A DNA stretch of 64,000 nt from Flammula alnicola. Lineage: Eukaryota > Basidiomycota > Agaricomycetes > Agaricales > Strophariaceae. The stretch's first letter is position 1, and the number at the start of each line of letters is the position of its first letter. A program made the position numbers and the translations under genes. The DNA is taken from NCBI GenBank assembly GCA_015499995.1, contig JADNRV010000160.1, forward strand, positions 55,454 through 119,453. Direction: 5' to 3'. Positions 45,992-60,203 of this stretch are shown one piece after another. The notes under the pieces are model-generated. The model saw nothing but the letters and a program-made list of their open reading frames with translations. It was not told the DNA's origin and searched no databases.

Positions 45992-48116
45992 ATGACCAAT
46001 AACGAAAAGAAACGAATCAACAAGGAAGAGGCCACCGGGCTCTCAGACAATCATACCCCCTCCAATCCCCCAACTGCCTCAGACTCGGATCACATCAGAT
46101 TTTCGAGGAGAGAGAAATGGTTTATAGTCTGTTTTACTTCGTTTGTTGGGGTGTTTAGGCAAGTTAGAGCGCCATTTCTACATGATGCGGCGGCGCTAAT
46201 CTCGAGCTCTCGCCTTACAGTCCATTCACGGCGAACATTTACTTGCCAGCATTGCCTACCCTCTCTCAAGCTTTCCACAAGTCAACGGAACTTATTAATC
46301 TCACAGTATGTTGCGCACCCAATATCTTGTCTTTCAACCTGATCTTCATTCGGAATAGGTCACTATGTATATGGTTCTGCAAGGTGCCGGTATGTGGCTA
46401 TTCTCTACCTAAGTCAGTGTAGCGACCATTTGCTAACGGGAACGGCAGCACCGATGCTGTGGGGTCCTGTTTCGGACCACGTCGGTCGAAGGCCAATCTC
46501 TGCAGCGTGTCTGCTGATTTTGTCCTTATCTTGCGTCGGATTAGCCCTCGTTCCCACTTCTGATTTTTGGCTTTTAATGCTTCTCCGTTGCCTACAAGCC
46601 ACAGGGTCAGCCAGTACGATTGCAATCGGTAATCGATCTTTGTTAAATGGCCATGATAAATACCTAATTTTCCATGTAGGTGCTGGTGTTATTGGTGACA
46701 TTTCGACCCGAGCGGAACGCGGTGGGTTCTTTGGAATTTTCACCATTGGTCCCATGGTACGTTCGCGAATCAAATTGTGTTACTATATTTATGGAACTGA
46801 CTTGGGCCAGGTCGGACCCGCTATCGGCCCCATTATAGGTGGGGCACTTGCCGACAGTCTTGGTTGGAGGTTCGTATAACTTCCATTTGCTCATTTCCAT
46901 TTGCTCATTTTAGTCTTCATTCGTTGTCAGGTCTATATTCTGGTTTCTATGTATAGCGGCATCTATTTGCTTCATGATAATTATTCTGTGAGCCCTCTTC
47001 TACATTCGACCAGTAAAGAGTTGATGTTTATATTTCCTGTCTCCAAGGTTTCAGCCAGAGACCCTACATTCAATTGTTGAACGTGGCCGTGACCAAATCT
47101 TTATTGTATACAGACCGGTAATACCTATCATCGTAGGTCGCGCCCCGACTAGGGCCCCAGTGGCGTCAAAAGTGAAAATTCCTCGAAACCCGTTCCTATT
47201 ATTCCTCAATCCAGATGTCGATGTCCTGCTGCTAATCAGTGCTATCGCATGCGCCGTATATTATGGTGTAATTGCTACAATATCGACTCTGTTTGTAGCG
47301 ACATACCCATTCCTAAGCGAAACGACAGTTGGACTTTGCTTCATGGCCATAGGAGGCGGTATGATTCTTGGAAGCTCGATAACTGGCCGCGTCCTAGATG
47401 CAGAATATCGGAGGTTTAAGAAAAGGGTGCAATCTCGTTTGACAGGTTCTACAGATCAGGTCGATTTGAACCAAGAAGAAAGCTTTCCGCTTGAACAGGT
47501 GAGATCCATGTTTAAATATATGCAAGTTGAAGCAACATGTAATTCTCACTGAATTTAGGCTCGTCTTCGACTGACGCCGTATTACATTCTGATTATGGCT
47601 GCATCTTGCGCAGGATATGGTTGGTGTGTTCAAAAGAAAGTTAACATCGCCGGTCCTCTCATTCTGCACTTGATTAGTGAGTTTTCTTTAAACAGATTTC
47701 ATATCGCCAGATTGTTTATGCCCTCTCCCTATCTTTTCACAGTTGGTTACATGAGCATCTCTATAATGAACGTTTCATCAACCTTGATGATTGACTTGGT
47801 GCCAGGTCAAAGCTCCTCTGTCACTGCATGCGTAAGTATATGGTTACCTACAGTACCTGTTGAGGATGACATTCAATATCAAACACAGAACAATCTCATC
47901 CGATGCACCCTAAGTGCCGTCTTGGTTTCTGTAATCGAACTGATCCTCAAAGCTATCGGGATTGGGTGGACGTACGTTCTTCTCGCCGGCATATTACTGC
48001 TATCCATGCCGCTGGTTTATCTTGCCATTCGAATCGGACCGCAGTACCGCATCAAACGGCAACGCCGTAGGGATGAAGAGCTGGCTCGCATTGTAGAAAA
48101 GAGCGACAATGCTTGA
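45992..48116 (+). CDS. MFS transporter, DHA1/Qdr-like
   Basis: Start at 45992 (MTNNEKKRINKEEATGLSDN), cytosolic tail, then 12 predicted helices after splicing. Diagnostic parts: SPFTANIYLPALPTLSQAFH at the first helix loop, APMLWGPVSDHVGRRPISAA (motif A of MFS), LRCLQATGSASTIAIGAGVI, GPAIGPIIGGALADSLGWRS (motif C-like), then a loop with a DAEYRRFKKR charged stretch, and GIGWTYVLLAGILLLSMP at the end. Resembles the fungal drug:H+ antiporter-1 Qdr/quinate-related group; actual substrate unknown. Odd: intron 1 (46159-46217) starts with GC, not GT. Exons otherwise splice in frame, so it seems intact although both sides are decayed genes. Confidence 0.8.
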
Positions 48117-48231
48117 CATATATTAGATGATCTATCTCTTAGCCACCAAGTTAGATTTCTCGACGTAACAGCAAACTTCTGTACTATGGACAACAATGCA
48201 TCTACATATTTGCGGACCAATTTATCAAACC

Positions 48232-48926
<695 letters not shown>

Positions 48927-49443
48927 TTACGCTGTTCCGTCAAATCTGAATACTTCAGGTAACGTCTGCAAATACAAATGAGTATCAGGTTGACACTGCA
49001 AAGGCAAAGATGAATTCATCCAAAACGTACTGTCCACCAAGGAATCTCCTTTCCGCTCCCCTCAGCGCCCTCGATGAAACTCTCCTGCATTCCGTCTGTA
49101 AGCTTCCACCACCTCTGAGTTTCTGGATCCTCCGCTACTTTCTTCATATCAGCATCATAGTCGTCGCCCGTATACTTGAAGTTCGCAATCAAAAGTTGGA
49201 GAGGGGCATAATGATGGATGGTGTAATCGCAAATATGGGCACGCTCGAGAGCAGCAAGGACGCCAGGCCAGACCGCTGCGTGTATTTTGATGTATTCTCC
49301 CTCTGCAGATGGTTTTAACTTGAAAATAGAGCGCCAGAGATGTGGTATGATTAGATTGAAGTGAAAAGGCGTGATGAGTTAACGTTTTGATCGGATACAC
49401 ACCTTGATTATCTGGCAGACCCGTTTAGCAGGAGAGGTGGACA
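48927..49443 (-). CDS. L-rhamnose mutarotase (RhaM-type)
   Basis: Three exons: MSTSPAKRVCQIIK, then LKPSAEGEYIKIHAAVWPGV, HICDYTIHHYAPLQLLIANF, ADMKKVAEDPETQRWWKLTD, PWWT, and a 39-base last exon (48965-48927) TLPEVFRFDGTA. The H-x-x-x-W-P block, the DY(T/S)I strand and the QRWWK motif define the dimeric alpha/beta-barrel RhaM family. It equilibrates alpha- and beta-L-rhamnose for entry to catabolism. About 118 residues, near the family's normal length of about 105. Start at 49443 is the only ATG of exon 1. Neighbouring MFS carrier and lyases fit pectin or hemicellulose side-chain use, but that link is inference. Confidence 0.85.
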
Positions 49444-49824
49444 TTTTGAGGGCGACCAAAGATACTCGGAAACAAGTAGATCAGAGGAAGTAGTGGCTGG
49501 GGCCCAGTAAGAGGAGAAACCTCGAAGAAACTATTGATGATCAGAATCGTCAAAAATAAATTGGCCTTTGATGTTGAATTCACAGCGAAAATTATGCGCG
49601 ATCAGGCTTTCTGTGGGCGTGGTTCATTGAAGTTATGTATACAGCCTTTACCTGAATTTTGGGAACTATTTCAATGTTATATGCTCACTGTTGGCAGTGT
49701 AAGCGCGACCAGGAGGATTACAAAAAAAAACATCAGGTGAGCATCATATCACGTGAAGATGTCGACTTCAGCTTGTTTTCGCCTGAGGCCCGAAAGTCTA
49801 TCTTGTTCCTGTCTCATCGACATC

Positions 49825-51787
49825 ATGGGCCAGCGGCACCAGGCATACATAATAGCTCGCGTTGTCCCTCATGGAAGTCCTCCAGATAAGGCTAACTACC
49901 GTTGTATCGGTGCAATACACCATCAGTGGTGCTATGGTCGCCTGCCGCTCAAAGCCGCCATTCGATTCATGACGCTCGTCAAGCAGAAAGACAACGCAGA
50001 GATTGTCCGAGAAGAAGTTCGCGCACTCAACGGCTTGTATGGCAGTGCAATGGCCGAGGCTCCTACCATCCCCGATGTTCCTTGTCCGTTCACAAGTTTC
50101 TTGCTGGCATCAGCTTTCTCTGCAGATCTCAGTGATCCAGAGAAATGGTATGGATCTAGCATCATATACGAAAGTGCAAAAATGGGAACCTTCGAAGGAG
50201 GTATGTTACCTTTGTTTGGGAACAGAGTCTTTCACGGATCCTTTCTCAGATAATAACGATGGTATCACAGTTATCGATGTAACTGATCCGGAGGTCCTTT
50301 CGTACTCTTTTCTCTTCTTAGATGACTATGAACGTGAAACGCCTGTGCCAATCATGGCACCAATTTCAGCAGAACAATATGTTCGGGCTTATTATCCCAC
50401 GGCCAATGAGCCGAACGACAGCGACGGCGAAGGCAATATTCCTGCCGTTGAGCTAGATGTGCTGTCTACCATACGCCCTTTCGAGACCATCCCTACAATC
50501 CCTATGCAGAAGATATCTGAAGCTTGGCCCACTGAATACAGCATGCGCCAGCACTCCTCCGAGCCGCTGCAGGATAAATCTCTTCCCGAAGTTGCGACAG
50601 GACTTCCTTCCCTGGTCGACCTTACTTTTGGGCCTGCGGTGGAACTCGCCCTTCGTAGTAATGAAAGAGAAAAACTCGAGATGTTATTCTCCCTTCCTGA
50701 AAAATCCGGAAGGGCCAAGGAAATTCTCCGTTCTCAATGCCCATTGTCTAAAACAGGCATTCATCTTCTCTCGAAAATCATCGACTTCGACCTCCAACGA
50801 GATAAGGTTGTCGACTTATCGGGATTCCATCTCGCAAGCGAAGAAGTTGTTGCTCTGTTGTCTCCACATGGCGATGTCGAGGTCCTCAACATTTCTAATA
50901 ACTATCGAATGAATATCGACACTGTGGATAAATTACTCTCCCTGATTCCATCTTTGCGACGCTTTGTGGTCTGGAACACCGCCGTAACTGACGATCAAGT
51001 TATGGACCTCCTTAAAAGGAAACCCGAATTCTTTCGCCGCCGCCTTGAAGGGTTCATCCATCCAGCATTTATGAAATTGCCCCACGAATGCTCCGATTCT
51101 TTGTACGATGAATTCGCTGAATTCAAATCCGCCGCTCCAATTGCTTTTACACAAATTTGCCAAGCACAATACGGGAACGAGAACTCTTCTGTCTCTATTC
51201 CTTACTTCACCCCAGGTCAGATCGCTCAGGCCCTCGCAGACTTTTGGGGTCCACTTGCATCAGACTACGGTGTAAAAGACATCGTATACTCAATGGGACC
51301 TGGCTGCCCTGTCGTCGCAGCTTGTGCTTGCCATGCCCGACAGGAAGGCGAATCTTGGGGAGAGCGTGCTGTGACACTCATTCCCACCGACCTTTCAACG
51401 TCCATAAAAGAAGCATTGATTAAGTATCAAGGATGGATCCTTTTATTCGTCGAGAAGGATAGAAAATTTCAATACACCTTCTTGCGCCGCAACTCGGAGG
51501 TATTCGACCAATTTGAGAAAGATCTCAAGGAGGTATTGCCGCCCGAGGATCGCTCCCCCCCAGCAGAGGATGTCCAGGCTATTAAGCATTCATATGCGAC
51601 CAAGGGAAGGCTATACCATGTCTATGATATCCACGACTTCTTCAAGCAGCTTGAATCAGAAGGGCGACCACCTGCAGCACCAAAGACATTGCGCCGGTTA
51701 TTCGATCTTTTTTCTACAGCGAGCAACAAGGACGGCTATGGTTCATTGACGTTAATGACTTATGAAACGGTGCTCTCGTATTTGTAG
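49825..51787 (+). CDS. Agaricomycete protein with LRR-like segment
   Basis: Start MGQRHQAYIIARVVPHGSPP followed by YRCIGAIHHQWCYGRLPLKA, a N-terminal block I recognise from many agaricomycete proteins without known function. An in-frame ATG at 49753 would add 24 residues. One intron (about 50201-50251). Residues around 320-390 show leucine-rich-repeat spacing (KVVDLSGFHLASEEVVALLS, VEVLNISNNYRMNIDTVDKL), followed by a mixed alpha/beta region ending TLMTYETVLSYL at 51787. No signal peptide or membrane helix. Likely cytosolic; a role in self/non-self or stress signalling is speculative. Confidence 0.7.
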
Positions 51788-52446
51788 CCCCTTGCCCTTG
51801 CTAGCAAATGCCTACATCCAGCCATGATTCTATCATCACTTTGGTTCCGAGTTTACTTCAGTCTTGACTAGCTTGACTCTTTTGAAGTCGCTGCCTTTTC
51901 AGCACCTTTGCACGCCCTTCCAATTTACTGTATATCCATTTCGAGTCTCTCCTGAGCCTGGTATTAGATCCCGTTGGTGTTCTCAGCCATCAGGATCCTT
52001 TAGTGCTTGTCTGATGTTTTTATCATGCTCAGTCCAACATCGGAACATAAATGGTCAAAAAAAACCTTTCCTCGCTTACGAGGCCAAATCTCGAAGGGAG
52101 TTGGATCTTCAGGATCCGTGACGCACGGCGAGTTGGACTTTCCGATAAAGCCGGTGATAAAGGAAACATGAAACTAGGAGTTCGATAACATAGTTGATGG
52201 ACGATAGTGAGTGCAAGGATCCGGACGAGGGCAGTGCAAAATTCAGAATCAGCACAGCTGTTTCATGATGGACATTGCAAAAGGGCGCTCGGCAGGATAT
52301 ATCTAAGGGGTCGCTGAGTTTGAAGATCTTATGGACCCCTGATTTGTTTTGAGCTCCGCTACCCGCCCTCTCTCACTGCGCTCCACTTTGACCATCGCCC
52401 TACTGTTTTCGAATTCTTTCCCGCTAGATATCGCCCAGAAACTACA
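51788..52446. promoter_or_regulatory. Upstream region of YPT31
   Basis: About 660 bases between the LRR-like gene stop and the Rab start. ACCCGCCCTCTCTCACTGCG near 52360 is a pyrimidine-rich stretch typical of a strongly expressed promoter. No gene seen. Confidence 0.4.
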
Positions 52447-53516
<1,070 letters not shown>

Positions 53517-54339
53517 GTGCGCACTTCTTCCTTCTTCTCCTTCGGTGGGGTAGTTGGTGTAGAGGACCCCCGTTTGTGCAGTGCATCTTTGGAGGGACAT
53601 GTTCTCAGGATGTATAATACCATAGCTATTTCTCTGTCTTGTTCATATGTAATTATTGCCGTTTCTCTTCGCCAGGGCGTTAGATTCTAGGAATTGAGAT
53701 GGAGCCTGGACCACCCCCGTGTCCTGTCTATGCAGAGAAGTTGTATATAGAAGAGGTACATAACATAATTTCATGCGGAGTCTGGAACTGGCACACTGCA
53801 GGCGCCTCATGGGTTCAACAGACACGCTGCAGTGTTATGTAGTTCGGAACTCGACACCCATTTCGCCATATGCTTGACAGAATCTTATCTCCAGCCTTTC
53901 TTCACCACAGGCCCGGGAATGAAGCTCAAGCTAGACAGCCCCTTGCGCCCCAAGGCGACGAATGAATGACCTTCACTACTTGTGCTAATCCAGCGTTCTC
54001 CTCTGGTCCTCTCGAACTGTACAGCCTTCGGAATCCGAGGTTGACAGGTATCTCGAAGTCAGTTTCCGAGCCCTATCTATATGTACAAATATCTAATCGT
54101 TCTCGACTACGAACTTCAGGCTCTTCCCATAAATTGTAGGAAGAATTGAGGGACGTTTGCCTTGCGTTTGCCATTGCTACTCGCGACAAAAGTGTGCTGG
54201 CGAGTGAGTTTTTTTTGTTCGTATATGTCTCGCGTACCATTACCTCATGTATAATTTACCTAGTTCTCTAAGGCTGAGCGCTTAGGGGTTTCTTCCATCA
54301 AAACACACTATTGTTGCTCTACCCAAACTCTCAGGAAGG
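53517..54339. other. Intergenic region
   Basis: About 820 bases between YPT31 and the F-box gene, both on the plus strand. No domain-like ORF. A run GTGAGTTTTTTTTGTTCG near 54200 precedes the F-box start. Nothing assigned. Confidence 0.5.
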
Positions 54340-55893
54340 ATGGAGGCCAAACTCGGTTCAGAGGATTCGACAGGTCGATTACACCGCAACGCTTTTCTCG
54401 ACCTCCCGAACGAAGTCATCATTGACATCCTAGAACATGTGGACGACGACGAACTGTATCGTCTTGCTCTGGTCTCCCAACGGATCCACCATCTTTCCCT
54501 CCCACTCTATCTTGCCCGGAAAGGCTTCGGCTCCCGATCCGGCGACCAGCTCGTTACATTCAACTACAACGCACAAGCGATCCTCAGAGCCGTGGAGATC
54601 GCTCTCTTCCGACCGTCGCTCACGCGACTCCACTACAGTATCGACTGCCAAAAGACCCATAAGGAACTGTTCAAGGAGATCGAGATTTTGCGGTGTGCTC
54701 TGGAGAAGCTGTCGGGGTTGCAGGAGATGATCCTCAGTTTCCAGAATACGGCACCTCCATTAAGTCCTCAAAATCTTTTGAGCGTTCCGCTTTCCTACTG
54801 CTCCTATGGCTTCCCGGGCGGGCTGAAGAGTCCCATCTTCGTTTCCCTGCTGGAGTCTATTCTTTCCAGCGGATGTCAGTCCCTCGTAATTCGCCATTGT
54901 GGATCGCAGTACCCTGCATTGCGGTATATCGGTCCCAGTCTTGCTCAGGAGTTCAGCGGGATATATGGCCTTTCAAACAGATTCCTTCGAAGTCTCCGAT
55001 CTTGGGCAGGCACTGGCATGTTCAATATTTTCAGTTCGCGCGTCAAGAACAATCTCGATTCCTTCCATTTTCATTCACCCATGGCATTGCACCCACATCT
55101 ATGTCGGTGGATGATCAACACGCTGAACTACTCTGCCATCACTACCCTATCTATCTCACAACACCAAAGCACGGATGAGCACTCATGGGCGCTCGTTTTA
55201 CCTTGCGTTTATATACCAACTCTCACCAACTTCACAATCGACTTTGCCACAATACACCTTTCTACCTTCCTCGAATTTCTTGGCCGGCATCACCGCATCC
55301 AGAAGCTTTATATTGGACGAAACTTCCTATTCCCTACACCTCCTCATACCCATCCCGTTTTTCCTAAGAAGATCCTAGGACAGCTCACTCATTTGACAGC
55401 ACCCTTAAATCGGCTGAATTATTTCTTCTCGTCACATGGATCTCTTCCCTCGCTTTCTTACACCACAATTCTAATGCGTATACCCAATAACCAAGGCTTC
55501 AGGTTCGCTGATCTAGACGCCTCCCTGGAGTCATCAATCCGCCGCCTCAAGGCCATGAAAGAACTACATCTCGCACTTTCTCTTGGGTCTGCATCATCTG
55601 ATTGGATGAACCCAAGTTCCTACGCGGATGCTCCAGATACTGCGAAGACTGGCGTCCGCACCTTCATCACCCACATGCAACTCTACATCAAGATGTATTC
55701 TCTGCCCCCTCATATGGCTTCTAGGCTCCCGAGATGGCTTGCCCAGTTCCCTTCTGTGAGACACCTGACTCTCCTGACTTTGTCGGAAAAGGGTCCTCCG
55801 TTGTCTCCAGAGAGGGAGATTGTTACTCGCGCCGTTATGGAATCCTGCCCGAAAATTGATTCTGTCAAGTTCAGGCTTATCGAAGAGACGTAG
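54340..55893 (+). CDS. F-box protein
   Basis: Intronless, 517 residues, starting MEAKLGSEDSTGRLHRNAFL. The F-box is residues about 18-60 (LDLPNEVIIDILEHVDDDEL, YRLALVSQRIHHL), which binds Skp1 in SCF ubiquitin ligases. The remainder is a long leucine-rich, divergent substrate-side domain without recognisable WD40 or canonical LRR consensus, as is usual for the expanded agaricomycete F-box families. Target unknown. Confidence 0.8.
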   Translation: MEAKLGSEDSTGRLHRNAFLDLPNEVIIDILEHVDDDELYRLALVSQRIHHLSLPLYLARKGFGSRSGDQLVTFNYNAQAILRAVEIALFRPSLTRLHYSIDCQKTHKELFKEIEILRCALEKLSGLQEMILSFQNTAPPLSPQNLLSVPLSYCSYGFPGGLKSPIFVSLLESILSSGCQSLVIRHCGSQYPALRYIGPSLAQEFSGIYGLSNRFLRSLRSWAGTGMFNIFSSRVKNNLDSFHFHSPMALHPHLCRWMINTLNYSAITTLSISQHQSTDEHSWALVLPCVYIPTLTNFTIDFATIHLSTFLEFLGRHHRIQKLYIGRNFLFPTPPHTHPVFPKKILGQLTHLTAPLNRLNYFFSSHGSLPSLSYTTILMRIPNNQGFRFADLDASLESSIRRLKAMKELHLALSLGSASSDWMNPSSYADAPDTAKTGVRTFITHMQLYIKMYSLPPHMASRLPRWLAQFPSVRHLTLLTLSEKGPPLSPEREIVTRAVMESCPKIDSVKFRLIEET

Positions 55894-56366
55894 CTATTGT
55901 GCTGGACGTGTTATTTAATCGCTTCTGTTTATGCATATATATTTGGAGGTGTAGGGTACTGTGGGCATCCTGTGTGTAAATGCTACGACGCGGCTACGTA
56001 GGTAAAGATTTTGTAATAATCAGTGATCGGACCAACAAAGCAAGTGTTGTGGGTCCAGTCAACCCACTTTGTGTTGACCTCCTTCATATTGTCCTTATTT
56101 TACTCTTTTGACCCTCCAAGTATCATCTGCATAGCCATGGCCTCCATTCTTCCAAGTACAGATAATACCAGTACTATTTTGGTTCAAACCAGGATGTCAT
56201 TTTTAGGCCGGGATCCACGAGGCCGTTAACTCCGAAAATGGCACTGTTCAAGTCTCTCTCTGTTTGCTGCGGTCAGGCAGTGCATTTACTCGCTTCCTTC
56301 TTCTTCCTCTACATCCATCTCATACTGCTTGTCTAACCACTCTCGTATACCCAAATACCACTAGAG
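55894..56366. promoter_or_regulatory. Upstream region of the M50B gene
   Basis: About 470 bases. TATATATATTT near 55940 belongs to the F-box gene's 3' region. Pyrimidine-rich stretch at 56270-56330 just before the protease start. No gene seen. Confidence 0.4.
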
Positions 56367-57853
56367 ATGCCCCATGTCAACCTCAGTACCTTCAACGATA
56401 CCACACCGTTCCATCCCGGACCCGGACAGTTATTTCTTCGAGATTTCAAGACGCAGGTTACACCGAACCAGACACAGCAAAACACACTAATCGTAGCTGG
56501 AGTTTACGTTGTCGCCATTGCTATCCTATGGTGTGTATGGCTGCCTCTGCTGCTTGAGACTACGTTTACGAAGGGTCCTCGTTTCGAAGGCATATACCGT
56601 ATTTGAGTGTCATCAGTAAGTTCATTTTTTTTGGAATGCGCTGCAATTGCTAATAGATTATCGCACAGTATATCCATTCAAGTGAGCCTTTGTGAGGATC
56701 TGCTCCGTATATCGCCATTGATTTTTGTAAAGGCTATTGACTGTTGGATTTCATGAAGTGCGTATGGATGTTCCATTTCAGCAAAACAGAGATTGACATG
56801 GCCACCCTATCGCCACAGATGAGCCACGCATTTGTGGGAGTCCTTACATGTGCAAAAATTCATTCTATAGAACTCGATCGTACGTTGAATCCTTTCTCTC
56901 AGAATTATACCCCGCCGCTCATCAACATCGAACATGAACAGCTAACGAGGGCGGCGCGACAAGCATGTCTGGAGGGGTATCCTGGCTAACTCTTCCCGCT
57001 GGATACCTCGGCTCATCGTTTATTGGAGCGTGTCTCATCGTATGCGGTTTCGATACCAACGCCAGCAAGGTTGCATCCCTTGTCCTGGCCGTCTTCTTTC
57101 TTTTCACGCTCTGGTGGGCGCGAGGAAGCTGGGTGTACGTTTTATTTGACAGGGCCTCTTTTCTGGACTACGGGCGTGGTGAACTGATTCGTTTTCTGAT
57201 AACCCAGCACATGGCTCTTGATTTTGGGCATGTCTGGCTTAATCGTCATGTTTTGGTTCGTTGACGGAGGTTCTGCATTGAGATATTTCGTGAGTTGCAT
57301 GACCAATATAATGTAAATACTTCTAATGCGATCTTTACCAAAGGTCCTCTTCATTGGTGTTATGTCGTGCATGTATGTTCTTTGGGACGTAATAGGTAAA
57401 TAAACAGGATACCCAGTGCCCTTGATACCTTGTTGACCTTGATCAGACGACACCTTGGCTCGGAAAGTGAATACTTCCGACGCTTCGGAGTTTGCGCGAG
57501 TCTGCGGATGCTGTCCCTCAAGAGGTATGCTTTGGACTTTCTCATCATGCTCCATAGACTTGACAATTTTCAATTAGTGTGGGGATTCCTGTGGCTGGTG
57601 ATAGCATTTGTATTCTTCGCCCTTGGCGTTATCGTTGGACTTGTTTCTTTCAAGGTAAACCGATCCTTTCTCAGATTTTTTCTATTGAACACTGATTAAA
57701 TATCCAACTCAGCAAAATGCCGCGGAACAAAAGTCAGATGCGGCACACTTCTTGCCTGTTCCTGGCTCGCACAGCGGGGCTCTGTCCTTGACACCGAACT
57801 CAGTGATTGCTTGGACTCTTCCTATTTTGCTAAGCATCCTAGGCTTCCTCTAA
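56367..57853 (+). CDS. M50B-like membrane zinc metalloprotease
   Basis: Start MPHVNLSTFNDTTPFHPGPG. After splicing small exons the protein reads VAGVYVVAIAILW, HIPYLSVIIYPFK, LLTVGFHEMSHAF, ELDPNEGGATSMSGGV, SWLTLPAGYLGSSFIGACL, several hydrophobic helices, a cytosolic loop (SDASEFARV-type) and a last helix with tail ending SVIAWTLPILLSILGFL at 57853. HEMSH is a full HExxH zinc motif and lies within a membrane helix, as in site-2-protease-like M50B proteins. In this family the substrate is generally unknown in fungi. Multi-pass topology with about 6 to 8 helices. Exon joins near 56529-56700 were set by hand but give an uninterrupted family-like protein. Confidence 0.82.
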
Positions 57854-58050
57854 ATTGAACTTATCGTCGGAATTTTGTAAAGTATTGTATTAACGATGAA
57901 ACATGCATGTACGGACTTGCTATGGAGAAATGTGGCGAATTTTGTACATACTGTTAGGACATTTTTTTATAATTATTGAAATTTCTCCTTCAGAGGGTCC
58001 ATCAGACACGTAGAAATACTAACTGATAATACAAGTAACGTTCGTCCAAA

Positions 58051-59785
58051 TTATGCAGCGCCAGTCAAAGGAAAAAGAAAAGGTCCAGCAAAATATGCAA
58101 GTAGGAATCCCACCACCATCATCACCAGCGTACTTCCCGGTCCAAAAAATTCTACTTTACCCATCGCCGCCGCTTCTTCCAGCGCATCCTCCAGACCGCG
58201 CGCCATAACATCCATCCCAAACAATGACCTCGCTCTCACTTTCGAATTTCTCGAAATAGCTTCTCTCTCCGCCGGGGAGAGGCCAACGATCTCCAACAAG
58301 GCGTTGGCCCATACCTCCGCGTCCGGGGGCTCCAGCCATCCGGTGCGGTCATCCTTGGGAGAAGCAACGACACTCTCGGTCGGGCCCCCCGAATTGCACG
58401 CGAGGACGGGAATGCCGCACGCCATGGCTTCGACAGGGACGATGCCGAAATGCTCGTTCGCGGGTGTGTATAGTAGTGCCAGCGTGCTTGAGCTCAGGAG
58501 GAGCGCTGTGCGCTGAGAGGTTGTGAAGTTGAGGAGGAAGAGGACTTGAGGATCCGATTCAAGAGTAGCGAGAGTAAAAGCTGCAGGCGGGATTGGTTTT
58601 GGAGAGATGATGTTGTAGCTCAAGGACAGGGACTTTGCACAGGCAACGAGTTGCTCGAGTGTGGTTACGTTATCGTTGAGTCGGTCGTCGTAGCCACCTG
58701 CAAGAATAGCAATTAGAGACGATCAAATCATTGTAGAAAAACGACTCCTACCTGCAAGAACCAGGCGTAGCTTTCCGAGGTTGGTGTGCCAACTTTGAAG
58801 CAAAGCAAAAGACTGGAGAGCAAGCATGGCGTTCTTCTTTCCCTCGAACCTATTCAGGGAAAGGAGGGTCGGACGTGACCTTTTGAGAGAGAGAAATTGA
58901 GCTATGGTCGTCAGGAGATACGAAATGAGCTTACGATGCAACAGCCATGATGTCTGGGTCGGTGTAATCAACCTGAGCTTCGTATGCAGAGATATTAATC
59001 CCAGGGTATACGATTTGAGGGGTTTGAGTGATCGAGGGGAAATAAGACTTGAATATTCGCGCCGTGAACTTCGAGTTTGCCAGAATGACGTCCGCTTGTC
59101 CTGCAGTCAGTCTTGTTCAGCAAACTTCAACATAGCAAGGGAGAGCAAGAGGAAACTAACGCGTGGTAAGCTCCTCCCACCAATCCATGGGTAAGCGGTA
59201 TAGCCACTTTAGGACGCTGGTATTATTCTTGACCAGATTCCCTTCTACGAACGCGCCGCTGGCCAGCAACTTGTCCGGAAAGTGGCAATAAAATACCACG
59301 CGAGTATGTCCAAGAACTCTCAGGAAGGGCACGCATGTCGAAAGCTGGTCCACAAAATAGACATCGTATTTCGGAGCACCCCAGGATAGAAGCTGGATCG
59401 TCAAATGGAGCTGACGCAAATGAGCTAAGAGAATGTGGAATTTCCCCTTCAGCGAGCGAGGAAATGGGGGAACAAGATGGTGGACTTTCAGAGTTCCTGT
59501 GATTTGAATATGAGTACACCTCTACGCGTGACACAAAGTTTTGGGACATACCGTCCTTCGTCTCTTCAAAACAATGACTAGGGTCATGGTATGAGGTATA
59601 TAAATTAACAGAATGCCCTAGTTCTTGAAGTCCTAGCGCTGCGTTGACCACGAGCCGTTCGGCCCCACCTGTGTCACGATACTGAAATTAGGTGATATTT
59701 TTCTAGAGTACAGCAAATGTTAAGCACCAATTCCAAGATCGGGGTGAATAAACGCAACTCGCAGAGGCCGGGTAACTCTTGACAT
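58051..59785 (-). CDS. ALG2: Alpha-1,3/1,6-mannosyltransferase ALG2
   Basis: Start [20 protein letters not shown] then, after the first intron, [101 protein letters not shown], and the GT4 donor-binding motif [20 protein letters not shown]. It ends with a hydrophobic C-terminal helix ([19 protein letters not shown]) that anchors it to the ER. ALG2 adds the second and third mannoses to the lipid-linked oligosaccharide on the cytosolic ER face, using GDP-mannose. The EX7E-type motif seems intact (EHFGIVPVE). About 480 residues, typical length. Confidence 0.93.
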
Positions 59786-60203
59786 TGCAAGTTACAGGGA
59801 GGTCCGGGAATGGAGAAGAGTCTGACTCTGAGGCGCGTCATCATCATGCATGGTGGGAAGTCCGACGTTGTCAAAATTAAACAAGGACAACGTCTGGCGG
59901 TCCGGCTTGGCCGGTGCGATAGAACTCGCATTCAGGGGCTGAGTATAAGTAGGGAAGTAGGGGAAGCAGAGCGCATTACTTAGTCTGTTACTTAGTATCA
60001 TGCAATACTTATGGCGCCTCTATGGCGGTAGTAGATCTTGAAAAGGGTTGTTGGCGGTGAATTCAAGATAGTGTGAGACACACAACTAAGCTGAAATCTC
60101 AAGAGGAAATAAGGGACGGTACTAGGATTGAATGATGATACAAGTTTGGAGAGAACGCCGGAATAGTTAAGTGTTTTTACCAGTAGGAAGTACATTTCCT
60201 TGT
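59786..60203. promoter_or_regulatory. Upstream region of ALG2
   Basis: About 420 bases between the ALG2 start and the stop of the next gene on the same strand. No gene or striking motif. Confidence 0.4.
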
